Shown here: one piece after another, positions 1-5,096 of the stretch | Layout: the number at the start of each line of letters is the position of its first letter | Position numbering within the stretch: position 1 is the first letter of the stretch | Assembly: GCA_004298345.1 (NCBI GenBank) | Contig: SCTV01000059.1 | Coordinates: 1 to 5,096, forward strand | Reading direction: 5' to 3' | Origin: Patescibacteria group bacterium | Lineage (GTDB): Bacteria > Patescibacteriota > Minisyncoccia > Phycocordibacterales > PALSA-1337 | DNA: 5,096 nt | Program-made: the position numbers and the translations under genes | Notes under the pieces: model-generated | Databases searched by the model: none | What the model was told of the DNA's origin: nothing | The model's input: the letters and a program-made list of their open reading frames with translations, nothing else

Positions 1-131
1 CATTTGTTCTTGCCACAGACGCGACCAAACATGATGTATCCGAATATCAGAAGTTTATTGATATCTTCACTCGTTACGGAGTAATCACTTCCCCTGTAAT
101 TGTTTCAGATTTTCTCTACAAACCACACTAA
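1..131 (+). CDS. NMT1/SsuA-like ABC transporter substrate-binding protein, C-terminal fragment
   Basis: Only the last 42 codons lie in the window. The reading frame starts at base 3, is open from the left edge and ends at TAA 129-131. The peptide includes YQKFIDIFTRYGVITSPV and ends SDFLYKPH. This matches the usual tail of NitT/TauT-type periplasmic binding proteins, a helix (‘..FIDFL...G.I..PV’) followed by a short ‘..D/SxLY’ end. Its position, one base before an SsuB-like ATPase and then an SsuC-like permease, strongly supports this reading. The full protein would capture the substrate outside the membrane and deliver it to the permease. The ligand (sulfonate, nitrate, thiamine pyrimidine or other) cannot be told from the fragment. 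The family assignment rests on this short tail plus context. Confidence 0.72.
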   Translation, partial: FVLATDATKHDVSEYQKFIDIFTRYGVITSPVIVSDFLYKPH

Positions 132-132
132 C

Positions 133-882
133 ATGAACGGAACCATCGAGGTACAAAATCTAAAAAAACACATAGGCGAGAAGGTTATTCTTGGTGGTTT
201 TGATCTTGTTGTTCCGTCTGGTAGTATTGTGGCACTTTTTGGTCCAAATGGTTGCGGTAAAACGACATTCATGCAGATATTGTCGCGTTTGGTTATGGCC
301 GATTCAGGTCAGTCAATTATACACGGATTTAATAAGAGAAAATTCAGTTATATTTCTCAACAATATCGAGAGACACTTCTTCCGTGGAAGACTAATCTTG
401 AAAATATTGCTTTTCCACTCGTTTTGGCTGGTGAAGACCAAGAAATAATTAAAAAGAAAGTTTCTGAAATCGTTGAATTGTTTGAATCACCAATTCCGAT
501 GAATGGGTATCCATATCAGCTCTCCGGCGGAGAACAACAGATTTTGGTTTGTATGCGCGCACTCATTACTCGTCCAGAAGTAATTTGTATTGACGAAGCG
601 TTCTCCGCTCTTGATTATGAAAACGGCCTTCGGCTAAGGATGCATCTACAGACATATTGGATGAAATATCATCCCACCATACTTGCGATTACACATAATC
701 CAGAAGAAGCAGTGCATTTGGCAGAGCGAATACTTGTCCTATCTAAAAATCCAATGAGGGTTATCGCTTCGGTTGACAACACACTTCCATATCCACGCAC
801 GATCGACACGATTAAAAGCGAATTGTTCCATAAAGTGAAGGATCAAGTCCTGTCTGCGTTTGTTAGAGTGACACATGTATGA
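133..882 (+). CDS. ABC transporter ATP-binding protein, NitT/TauT (SsuB/TauB-like) family
   Basis: A 249-residue nucleotide-binding subunit that powers import through the permease encoded just downstream. All ABC ATPase motifs are visible: Walker A GPNGCGKTT (37-45), Q-loop at Q76/Q77 followed by LLPWKTNLEN (82-91), which is typical of the SsuB/TauB group, signature LSGGEQQ (130-136), Walker B with catalytic Glu in VICIDEAFSALD (150-161), and H-loop His188 in ITHNPEEA. Length is normal for the family. I chose ATG 133, one base after the upstream stop. A TTG at 100 would add 11 unconserved residues and overlap the upstream gene by 32 nt. The sequence before the ATG has no clear Shine-Dalgarno motif, so translation is probably coupled to the preceding gene. 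The usual Arg after the signature (LSGGxxQR) is Ile here, a mild divergence. All catalytic residues are intact, so it should be active. Confidence 0.93.
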   Translation: MNGTIEVQNLKKHIGEKVILGGFDLVVPSGSIVALFGPNGCGKTTFMQILSRLVMADSGQSIIHGFNKRKFSYISQQYRETLLPWKTNLENIAFPLVLAGEDQEIIKKKVSEIVELFESPIPMNGYPYQLSGGEQQILVCMRALITRPEVICIDEAFSALDYENGLRLRMHLQTYWMKYHPTILAITHNPEEAVHLAERILVLSKNPMRVIASVDNTLPYPRTIDTIKSELFHKVKDQVLSAFVRVTHV

Positions 883-1610
883 AAAATATAGCCATAGGTA
901 TAACCATCTTTCTTTTACTCTGGGCGCTTATTCTCATATTTGGGATAATCGATACTTTTTTCTTGCCAACACCATTGCAGGTGCTTACTTCTCTCAAAAA
1001 TTTATTCGTTTCGGGTAAATTAATTCAGGACACCGCAATGACATTGGCACGGGTCGGTGCCTCCTTACTGATTGCTCTCGGTGTTGGTGTTCCCACTGGA
1101 TTATTGCTCGGAAGATTTGAAAAGATGTATCATTCTGTTGAATTTATCATTGATTTTTTCAGATCGACTCCAGCCACAGCACTTTTCCCACTTTTCTTGG
1201 TTGTGTTTGGTATTGGCGAAATATCAAAAGTCGCACTCGCTTCATTTGCTGCAACACTCATTGTTATTTTCAATACTGCCTATGGTGTGATGCATGCGCC
1301 AAAGTATCGTCGAGTGACGGCAGAGCTCTTGGGTGCTACTCATCGACAGATATTTTGGCATGTAATTATCAGGGAAAGTTTGCCACAGTTGCTTGTTGGT
1401 ATTCGCAATGCGGTGAGTTGGGTATTGGCGGTAGTGGTTGTCACAGAAATGTTTATTGGTACAAATACAGGTCTTGGTCGACGTATTATTGACTCGAGTA
1501 TCACCTATGATATTTCGGGTATGTACGCTAGCATTCTCGTCGTCGGACTTATTGGATACCTTCTAAATGCACTACTGTTACTAATACACAAACGATATGT
1601 GCACTGGTAA
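879..1610 (+). CDS. ABC transporter permease, NitT/TauT (SsuC/TauC-like) family
   Basis: A 243-residue inner-membrane subunit forming the transport channel, presumably as a homodimer. About six hydrophobic segments are visible, near residues 4-24, 60-79, 99-112, 117-135, 177-195 and 216-236. The cytoplasmic EAA loop that docks the ATPase lies at about 148-172 (AELLGATHRQIFWHVI, then RESLPQLL), with the invariant Gly152 and the terminal Leu-Pro (168-169). This arrangement, followed by GIRNAVSW and VVVVTEMF, is the classic SsuC/TauC/NitT pattern. Its ATG overlaps the ATPase stop as ATGA (879-882), so the two are translationally coupled. A weak AGAG lies about 10 nt upstream. The stop codon is one base from the stop of the convergent gene. 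Substrate is not deducible. Family call is firm. Confidence 0.93.
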   Translation: MKNIAIGITIFLLLWALILIFGIIDTFFLPTPLQVLTSLKNLFVSGKLIQDTAMTLARVGASLLIALGVGVPTGLLLGRFEKMYHSVEFIIDFFRSTPATALFPLFLVVFGIGEISKVALASFAATLIVIFNTAYGVMHAPKYRRVTAELLGATHRQIFWHVIIRESLPQLLVGIRNAVSWVLAVVVVTEMFIGTNTGLGRRIIDSSITYDISGMYASILVVGLIGYLLNALLLLIHKRYVHW

Positions 1611-1611
1611 T

Positions 1612-2757
1612 TTAGGGAAGCTTCGAAAATACACCTTTTTCCAAAACTCGTATTTCAATTGCTCCTGTGGCGGTGTTGTCGCCATGTTCGTTAAAAGAGA
1701 TTCGTCCATTGGCACCAGAATAATTTGTGGTTGAAGAGATTTGTTTTTGGATGCATTTATTATCCATGGTTCCACATTGTTTCATTGCTGTCGCAAGCAA
1801 AATAACTGCATCATAGCCCGAACCAAAGTACATTGGCAGAGAGGCCGGTGCTTCTGGGTGTACGGTTTTGTACTTATCGGTTATTTCTTTTACTGACCCT
1901 AGATCAGATACTCGGGGATAAGAATAGTAAACTTTTTGACCAGTCTGTGCGTTCATTTGAGCCACTTCAGGAGTTTGTATCGAAGATACAGCAAAAATTG
2001 GCTTACTCAGGCCGAGCTCTCTTGCCTGTTTCATGAAGACCGCATATTCCGGAGGAAAAGCTGTCATTAGTATGATATCGCCGTGATCGTTTTTTATTTT
2101 TAATATCTGTGTGCGCAAATCAGTGCTTCCCTTTGGGAATGGATATGCTGGCCCTGTAATTTTTCCAGATACTGATGTGTATGCATTAAAGGCGATTTGA
2201 TTTTCTTTACCGTATTCGTCGTCGGTATAAATTAAAGATATTTTTTGAGCAGGATTCTTTTGGTATATGAAATTAAGCATTACCTCGAGTACCGAAGATA
2301 CCGCAGGCAGTACATTAAATGCATATTTGTTCGTGTTTGGATTACTCGTGAGAGAGAGTCCGGTGGTCATAAAGATATTTTCACTACCCGCATTTGCTGA
2401 AAGTACCGGTACTCGCGCCGCCCCGCAAAGGGGTCCCACTATTTGCGTAATGCTTTGTGCTAAAAGTTTTTGTGCCGCATCGATAGCTGTTTTTCCGGTA
2501 CAACCATCGTCTTCTACAACAAGCTCAATCTGTTTGCCAGCGACACCACCGTTTTTATTTATAGTATTAGCCGCAAAAGTTGCTCCTCGAACTGTCCACT
2601 CTCCAAGACTTGCTCCCGGGCCGGTGAGAGGCGCGAGCATGCCTATCTGGAGGGTGTTTTCGGGAGCTTTGTTTTTGGAGGTACTAAAAAAGCTAAAACT
2701 AATGATAAGTAGAAGCACCACCACGACACTGCTTGTGAAAATGTATTTATTTTTCAT
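1612..2757 (-). CDS. LivJ-type (Peripla_BP_6) extracellular ligand-binding protein, membrane-anchored
   Basis: A 381-residue type I periplasmic-binding-fold protein of the branched-chain amino acid/amide family. Residues 1-7 are basic/polar and about 8-24 are strongly hydrophobic, forming a signal or anchor. There is no lipobox Cys, so it is probably an uncleaved anchor or a signal-peptidase I substrate. The mature domain opens with LQIGMLAPLTGPGASLGEW (36-54), the family hallmark. Cys86 and Cys111 are 25 residues apart, matching the LivJ disulfide. YTDDEYGKE (177-185) and FGSGYDAVILLATAM (311-325) are further family landmarks. A second pair, Cys328/Cys335, may form another disulfide. ATG 2757 is the only sensible start: an in-frame TAG lies four codons upstream (2767-2769) and the hydrophobic segment begins at once. 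No LivHMGF partners are visible. It is divergent from a TrmB-like regulator. Ligand unknown; a sensory role or use of a distant permease is possible. Confidence 0.9.
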   Translation of the reverse strand: MKNKYIFTSSVVVVLLLIISFSFFSTSKNKAPENTLQIGMLAPLTGPGASLGEWTVRGATFAANTINKNGGVAGKQIELVVEDDGCTGKTAIDAAQKLLAQSITQIVGPLCGAARVPVLSANAGSENIFMTTGLSLTSNPNTNKYAFNVLPAVSSVLEVMLNFIYQKNPAQKISLIYTDDEYGKENQIAFNAYTSVSGKITGPAYPFPKGSTDLRTQILKIKNDHGDIILMTAFPPEYAVFMKQARELGLSKPIFAVSSIQTPEVAQMNAQTGQKVYYSYPRVSDLGSVKEITDKYKTVHPEAPASLPMYFGSGYDAVILLATAMKQCGTMDNKCIQKQISSTTNYSGANGRISFNEHGDNTATGAIEIRVLEKGVFSKLP

Positions 2758-2784
2758 GGTGTTACTCTAGCTTAGATATTCAAG

Positions 2785-2790
2785 ATTGTA
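2785..2790 (-). promoter_or_regulatory. Possible -10 box for the binding-protein gene
   Basis: Read on the minus strand, these bases are TACAAT, five of six matches to the sigma70 -10 consensus. The start would fall about 20 nt upstream of ATG 2757. No good -35 hexamer is found at 16-18 bp spacing; that position falls inside the repeat cluster at 2795-2828. This would fit a promoter that needs an activator, but a weak match in AT-rich DNA can also be chance. Confidence 0.3.
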
Positions 2791-2794
2791 CATA

Positions 2795-2828
2795 AATACT
2801 ATTGACAGTATTGACATATTTTGATACT
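2795..2828. promoter_or_regulatory. Candidate operator: repeated ATACT/AGTAT half-sites
   Basis: AATACT (2795-2800) and AGTATT (2807-2812) form a perfect inverted repeat with 6-bp arms and a 6-bp spacer. A third half-site, ATACT (2824-2828), forms a looser inverted pair with AGTAT 2807-2811. The direct repeat ATACTAT occurs at 2796-2802 and 2824-2830, and TATTGACA at 2800-2807 and 2809-2816, a 9-bp period. The cluster covers both candidate -35 boxes of the regulator promoter and the -35 zone of the opposite gene. A dimeric regulator bound here could control both genes, most likely the adjacent TrmB-like protein. That binding is inference. Confidence 0.45.
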
Positions 2829-2839
2829 ATCCATATATA
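2811..2839 (+). promoter_or_regulatory. Sigma70-like promoter for the TrmB-like regulator
   Basis: A perfect -35 TTGACA (2811-2816) is followed by a 17-bp spacer and a TATATA -10 box (2834-2839). Transcription would begin near 2846, leaving a leader of only about 15 nt before ATG 2862 and no Shine-Dalgarno motif. A second candidate lies 9 bp upstream: TTGACA 2802-2807, a 17-bp spacer and TACTAT 2825-2830. The two may be alternative or overlapping promoters. The assignment is from consensus match only. Confidence 0.65.
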
Positions 2840-2861
2840 ACAACATATAATCAGTCACCAA

Positions 2862-3602
2862 ATGATTGACATTTTAATACAACTCGGGCTTTCTCGTACC
2901 GAATCTCTTGTGTACAAGACCCTGCTTGATGTCGGACCGTGTTTTGTAGCTCCCCTTGTTTCTGCCACTAGAAAGCATCGACAGATTGTATACAACGCTC
3001 TAGAAACGCTCGAGGAAAGAAAACTAATTACCGTAACTCAGAAAAACGGTAAACATCTTTTTGCGGTAGGAGACCCAAACCGTTTTTTACTTGATTTAAA
3101 ACAAAAAGAGGTGCTCGCGACACAAGTTATTTCTGAAGTTTCTAGAAGTTTGCATGATGAACGAGAGCAAGTGGACGTTTTTCATGGTCACGCTCCGGCG
3201 GTGTCGGATTTTCGTATGAGAGCTAGGCAGGCTGGTGAATATATTGTGGTACGAGGTGAATCAAAAGGTTGGTTTCATTACTCGAGACCATTTTTTAAAG
3301 AGCATGTAGAAGAATTGCGAAAGATAAAACATGCTGGTATAGACATTATGATTATGTTTTTCGAATATGAGCGTAGAAACGCTCGCGAGTTGGTGGGGTC
3401 ATATTTAAAACAACCATATAGCTGTAAAATAGCTCACGATCAGTACCGTATCCCCTATTCATTCTGGCTTGCAGGAGATCATGTGTATGTTTTGACTCCT
3501 GCAGTAGATCCACGAGTCGTACATATTCAAAGTAAAGTTTTTGCCGAGCATCACCGTGAATATTTTTGGAATAATTGGAAACGAGCTCAGTTTTTAGACT
3601 AA
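2862..3602 (+). CDS. TrmB-family helix-turn-helix transcriptional regulator
   Basis: A 246-residue cytoplasmic DNA-binding protein. Residues 1-75 form a winged helix of TrmB type: the opening LIQLGLSRTESLVYKTLLD (5-23) is the ‘L..lGLs..Ea.vY..LL’ signature, the recognition helix is near 35-50 (RKHRQIVYNALETLEE), and the wing is about 54-69. Residues 76-102 look like a charged helical linker, suited to dimerisation. The C-terminal part (103-246) resembles the phospholipase-D-like ligand domain seen in many TrmB-like regulators (VDVFHG, then EYIVVRGESKGW, then GIDIMIMF), without an HKD catalytic motif. It is too short and dissimilar for the maltose-binding domain of archaeal TrmB. ATG 2862 is supported by an in-frame TAA at 2838-2840 with no other ATG between. 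It is divergent from the LivJ-type binding-protein gene, which suggests it controls that gene and itself. Effector unknown. Confidence 0.82.
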   Translation: MIDILIQLGLSRTESLVYKTLLDVGPCFVAPLVSATRKHRQIVYNALETLEERKLITVTQKNGKHLFAVGDPNRFLLDLKQKEVLATQVISEVSRSLHDEREQVDVFHGHAPAVSDFRMRARQAGEYIVVRGESKGWFHYSRPFFKEHVEELRKIKHAGIDIMIMFFEYERRNARELVGSYLKQPYSCKIAHDQYRIPYSFWLAGDHVYVLTPAVDPRVVHIQSKVFAEHHREYFWNNWKRAQFLD

Positions 3603-3605
3603 TTT

Positions 3606-5096
3606 TTAGCGTTTTCTTGGTCTGTATTGCAAGGCTTCGAGAATGTGTGGCGTGAGAACGTGGGGGCTTTTGTCGAGGTCGGCGATGGTGCGGGCGAGCT
3701 TGATAATTTTGTGATAGGCGCGGGCAGAAAGATCGAGCTTTTCGGCTGAGGTAGTGAGGATTTTGGTAGTCTCTAGGTCAAGGTCGATGAGCTCCTCGAT
3801 CTGCTTTGCGGACATTTCGGCATTGGTTTTTATATTTTTCCCAGCTTTTTTGAAACGATTTCCTTGGATTGTACGAGCCTCGAGCACTCTTTTTCGGATG
3901 ATTTCTGTGGTTTCTCCGGTCTTGTCTTTGCGGGCCAGATCAGCATGACTGACCGAGCCGACTTCGAGCCAAATATCGATACGGTCAACGATTGGCCCCG
4001 AGATTTTGAGCTGGTATCTCTGAGATGAAAGTGCACTACACACGCACTCCTTGCCTTTGATGCCGTAATTACCGCACGGACATGGATTCATGGTGGCGAT
4101 GAGGATAAAGTGAGCAGGAAAAAGCACTGAGCCTTTGGCTCGAGATACACTGACTACCCTATCCTCAAGTGGCTGACGCAGAGAGTCGATCACTTTTCGG
4201 TCAAACTCAGGGAATTCATCGAGAAAAAGTACCCCTTTGTGAGCAAGAGTGATTTCACCAGGTTTTGGAGAAGCACCTCCACCGACGAGCGCCACGTATG
4301 ACGACGTATGGTGTGGTGAGCGAAAAGGCGCCTCGGTCACCAGTCCCCCGCGAAGTGCTCCTGCGATAGAGTGAATACCAGTCACCTCCAGCATGTCTTC
4401 AAACGAGAGTGCTGGGAGAATATGGCAAAAAGCTTTGGCAAGCATGGTTTTGCCGGTTCCTGGTGGTCCATACATCGCGATGTTGTGTCCACCAGCCGCG
4501 GCGATCTCTAAACCTCTTTTCGCGCTCTCTTGCCCGCGCACATCAGAAAAATCGATGAGAGATGGAATAGACTTTTTGCGGAGAACGGTTTTTGGTTGAG
4601 GGGAAATTTGTCTCGTACTGGCGATTTCCTCAGTTTCTTTGATTGTATTTTCTATCTTTGGTTCACCCACTTTTCCGCCAAAATGTTCAACAATTTCTTT
4701 TAGGTCAGTGACAGGAAAAACCGTGATGCCTTCAATCAAGGCTGCTTCGAGCGCGTTGTCTTTTGGTACGTAGAGCTCATCGTATCCTCTTTTTTTCGCT
4801 TCTATTGCAAGCGGGAGCATACCAGTCACCGCTCTTAGTGAGCCGTCAAGCGAGAGCTCGCCGAGAAAAAGTTTTTTAGCCGGGTCAAATTTAATTTCTT
4901 TTGACGCGAGGAGATATGCTAGGGCGATACCTAGATCAAAGCTTGGTCCCTCTTTTTTCACCTGTGCTGGTGCGAGCGAAACGACGACTTTTTGATTCCT
5001 CTGTTTGGGAGATTTGAAACCAGAATTTTTAATTGCTGCCGAGAAACGGTCTTTTGATTCTTCTACTGCTTTGTCGGCCATGCCCACCATAGAAAA
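3606..5096 (-). CDS. comM: YifB/ComM-family AAA+ ATPase (Mg-chelatase-like), N-terminus cut by window edge
   Basis: In characterised bacteria ComM is a hexameric helicase that drives branch migration when transforming DNA is integrated. Numbering from Met at 5090-5088, residues about 1-140 are the Lon-S5-like ChlI domain (DRFSAAIKNSGF, SLAPAQVKKEGPSFDLGIAL, then FLGELSLDGSLRAV). A linker follows (about 141-175), then the AAA+ core: Walker A GPPGTGKT (208-215), Walker B VLFLDEF (287-293), sensor-1 Asn335, a four-Cys cluster (C337, C339, C349, C351) that may bind zinc, and an Arg finger in GPIVDRID (R370). The C-terminal Mg-chelatase helical domain holds LSARAYHKIIKLARTIADL (454-472), with sensor-2 Arg457. 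The frame stays open to the right edge (codons TCT, TTT before the ATG), and homologues carry roughly 30 more residues, so the ATG at 5090 is internal. Catalytic motifs are all intact. The gene looks more GC-rich than its neighbours. Confidence 0.93.
   Translation of the reverse strand, partial: FSMVGMADKAVEESKDRFSAAIKNSGFKSPKQRNQKVVVSLAPAQVKKEGPSFDLGIALAYLLASKEIKFDPAKKLFLGELSLDGSLRAVTGMLPLAIEAKKRGYDELYVPKDNALEAALIEGITVFPVTDLKEIVEHFGGKVGEPKIENTIKETEEIASTRQISPQPKTVLRKKSIPSLIDFSDVRGQESAKRGLEIAAAGGHNIAMYGPPGTGKTMLAKAFCHILPALSFEDMLEVTGIHSIAGALRGGLVTEAPFRSPHHTSSYVALVGGGASPKPGEITLAHKGVLFLDEFPEFDRKVIDSLRQPLEDRVVSVSRAKGSVLFPAHFILIATMNPCPCGNYGIKGKECVCSALSSQRYQLKISGPIVDRIDIWLEVGSVSHADLARKDKTGETTEIIRKRVLEARTIQGNRFKKAGKNIKTNAEMSAKQIEELIDLDLETTKILTTSAEKLDLSARAYHKIIKLARTIADLDKSPHVLTPHILEALQYRPRKR

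Larger units (their letters stand above)
2758..2861. promoter_or_regulatory. Divergent intergenic region between binding protein and regulator
   Basis: This 104-bp AT-rich gap is the only sizeable non-coding stretch in the window. It must hold the start signals for both the minus-strand binding protein and the plus-strand TrmB-like regulator. It contains clustered TTGACA hexamers, ATACT/AGTAT half-sites and several TATATA/TATAAT-like boxes, described separately. Neither gene has a convincing Shine-Dalgarno sequence at its end of the region. Confidence 0.8.

Noticed and set aside
100..132. Upstream TTG start for the ATPase
   Set aside because: It would add 11 residues absent from the family pattern and overlap the upstream binding-protein gene; ATG 133 directly after the stop is the normal operon arrangement.
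1612..1660. GAAGCTTC palindrome and nearby T-run as a possible terminator
   Set aside because: The perfect palindrome leaves no loop, and the T-run CCTTTTT lies some 15 bases downstream; no stable stem is adjacent to it.
2267..2770. A 167-codon open frame on the plus strand opposite the binding-protein gene
   Set aside because: It is fully antisense to a well-supported family gene, has low-complexity Ser/Pro/Ala composition with no recognisable motif, and is explained by the codon pattern of the real gene.
3754..3948. Plus-strand short open frame within the comM-like gene, with similar ones at 4393-4599 and on the minus strand at 3830-4036
   Set aside because: These are out-of-frame or antisense shadows of the AAA+ gene with no start signals or motifs.
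5088..5090. ATG as the true start of the comM-like gene
   Set aside because: The Met aligns inside the conserved ‘VGLxxxAVxExxxR’ region of ComM/YifB, and the frame stays open to the window edge, so about 30 N-terminal residues are missing.
1..5096. Search for CRISPR array, tRNA/rRNA, insertion sequence or phage/defence genes
   Set aside because: No spaced long direct repeats, cloverleaf, transposase motif or defence domain was seen; coding genes cover nearly all bases.

Overview
The window reads as a compact bacterial chromosome segment. It carries five confident protein genes plus a sixth seen only as its last 42 codons. It has almost no non-coding DNA apart from one 104-bp divergent promoter region (2758-2861). 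The standard code is in use, because a TGA stop sits in the 4-nt ATGA overlap at 879-882. The small gaps, the weak or absent Shine-Dalgarno sequences, the TrmB-like regulator and the non-lipidated, membrane-anchored binding protein suggest a small-genome uncultivated lineage, possibly Patescibacteria/CPR. That placement is inference from general character; no marker gene proves it.

Region 1 (1-1610, + strand) is the downstream part of an ABC importer operon of the nitrate/sulfonate/taurine/thiamine-precursor (NitT/TauT, Ssu/Tau) type. It holds the C-terminal end of an NMT1/SsuA-like binding protein, a complete ATPase and a complete six-helix permease. The genes are separated by 1 nt and then overlap by 4 nt, so they are almost certainly co-transcribed and translationally coupled. 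The substrate cannot be read from the sequence.

Region 2 (1612-3602) is a divergent pair. On the minus strand is a LivJ-type (Peripla_BP_6) binding protein with an N-terminal membrane anchor. On the plus strand is a TrmB-family helix-turn-helix regulator. Their shared intergenic region contains a strong sigma70-like promoter for the regulator, overlapped by repeated ATACT/AGTAT half-sites that look like an operator. No Liv-type permease or ATPase is present, so the binding protein is an orphan within this window. The simplest reading is a ligand sensor/binder and its dedicated regulator, next to an importer from a different ABC family.

Region 3 (3606-5096, minus strand) is a YifB/ComM-type AAA+ ATPase (Mg-chelatase-like) whose N-terminus runs off the right edge of the window. 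ComM is a branch-migration helicase used in natural transformation in characterised bacteria. Both convergent junctions (1610/1612 and 3602/3606) leave only 1 and 3 nt between stop codons, with no room for a classical terminator.

I found no RNA gene, CRISPR array, insertion sequence or phage gene. The most unusual feature is the orphan binding protein, its regulator and the repeat-bearing promoter between them. It is a modest candidate and not a clear new system.
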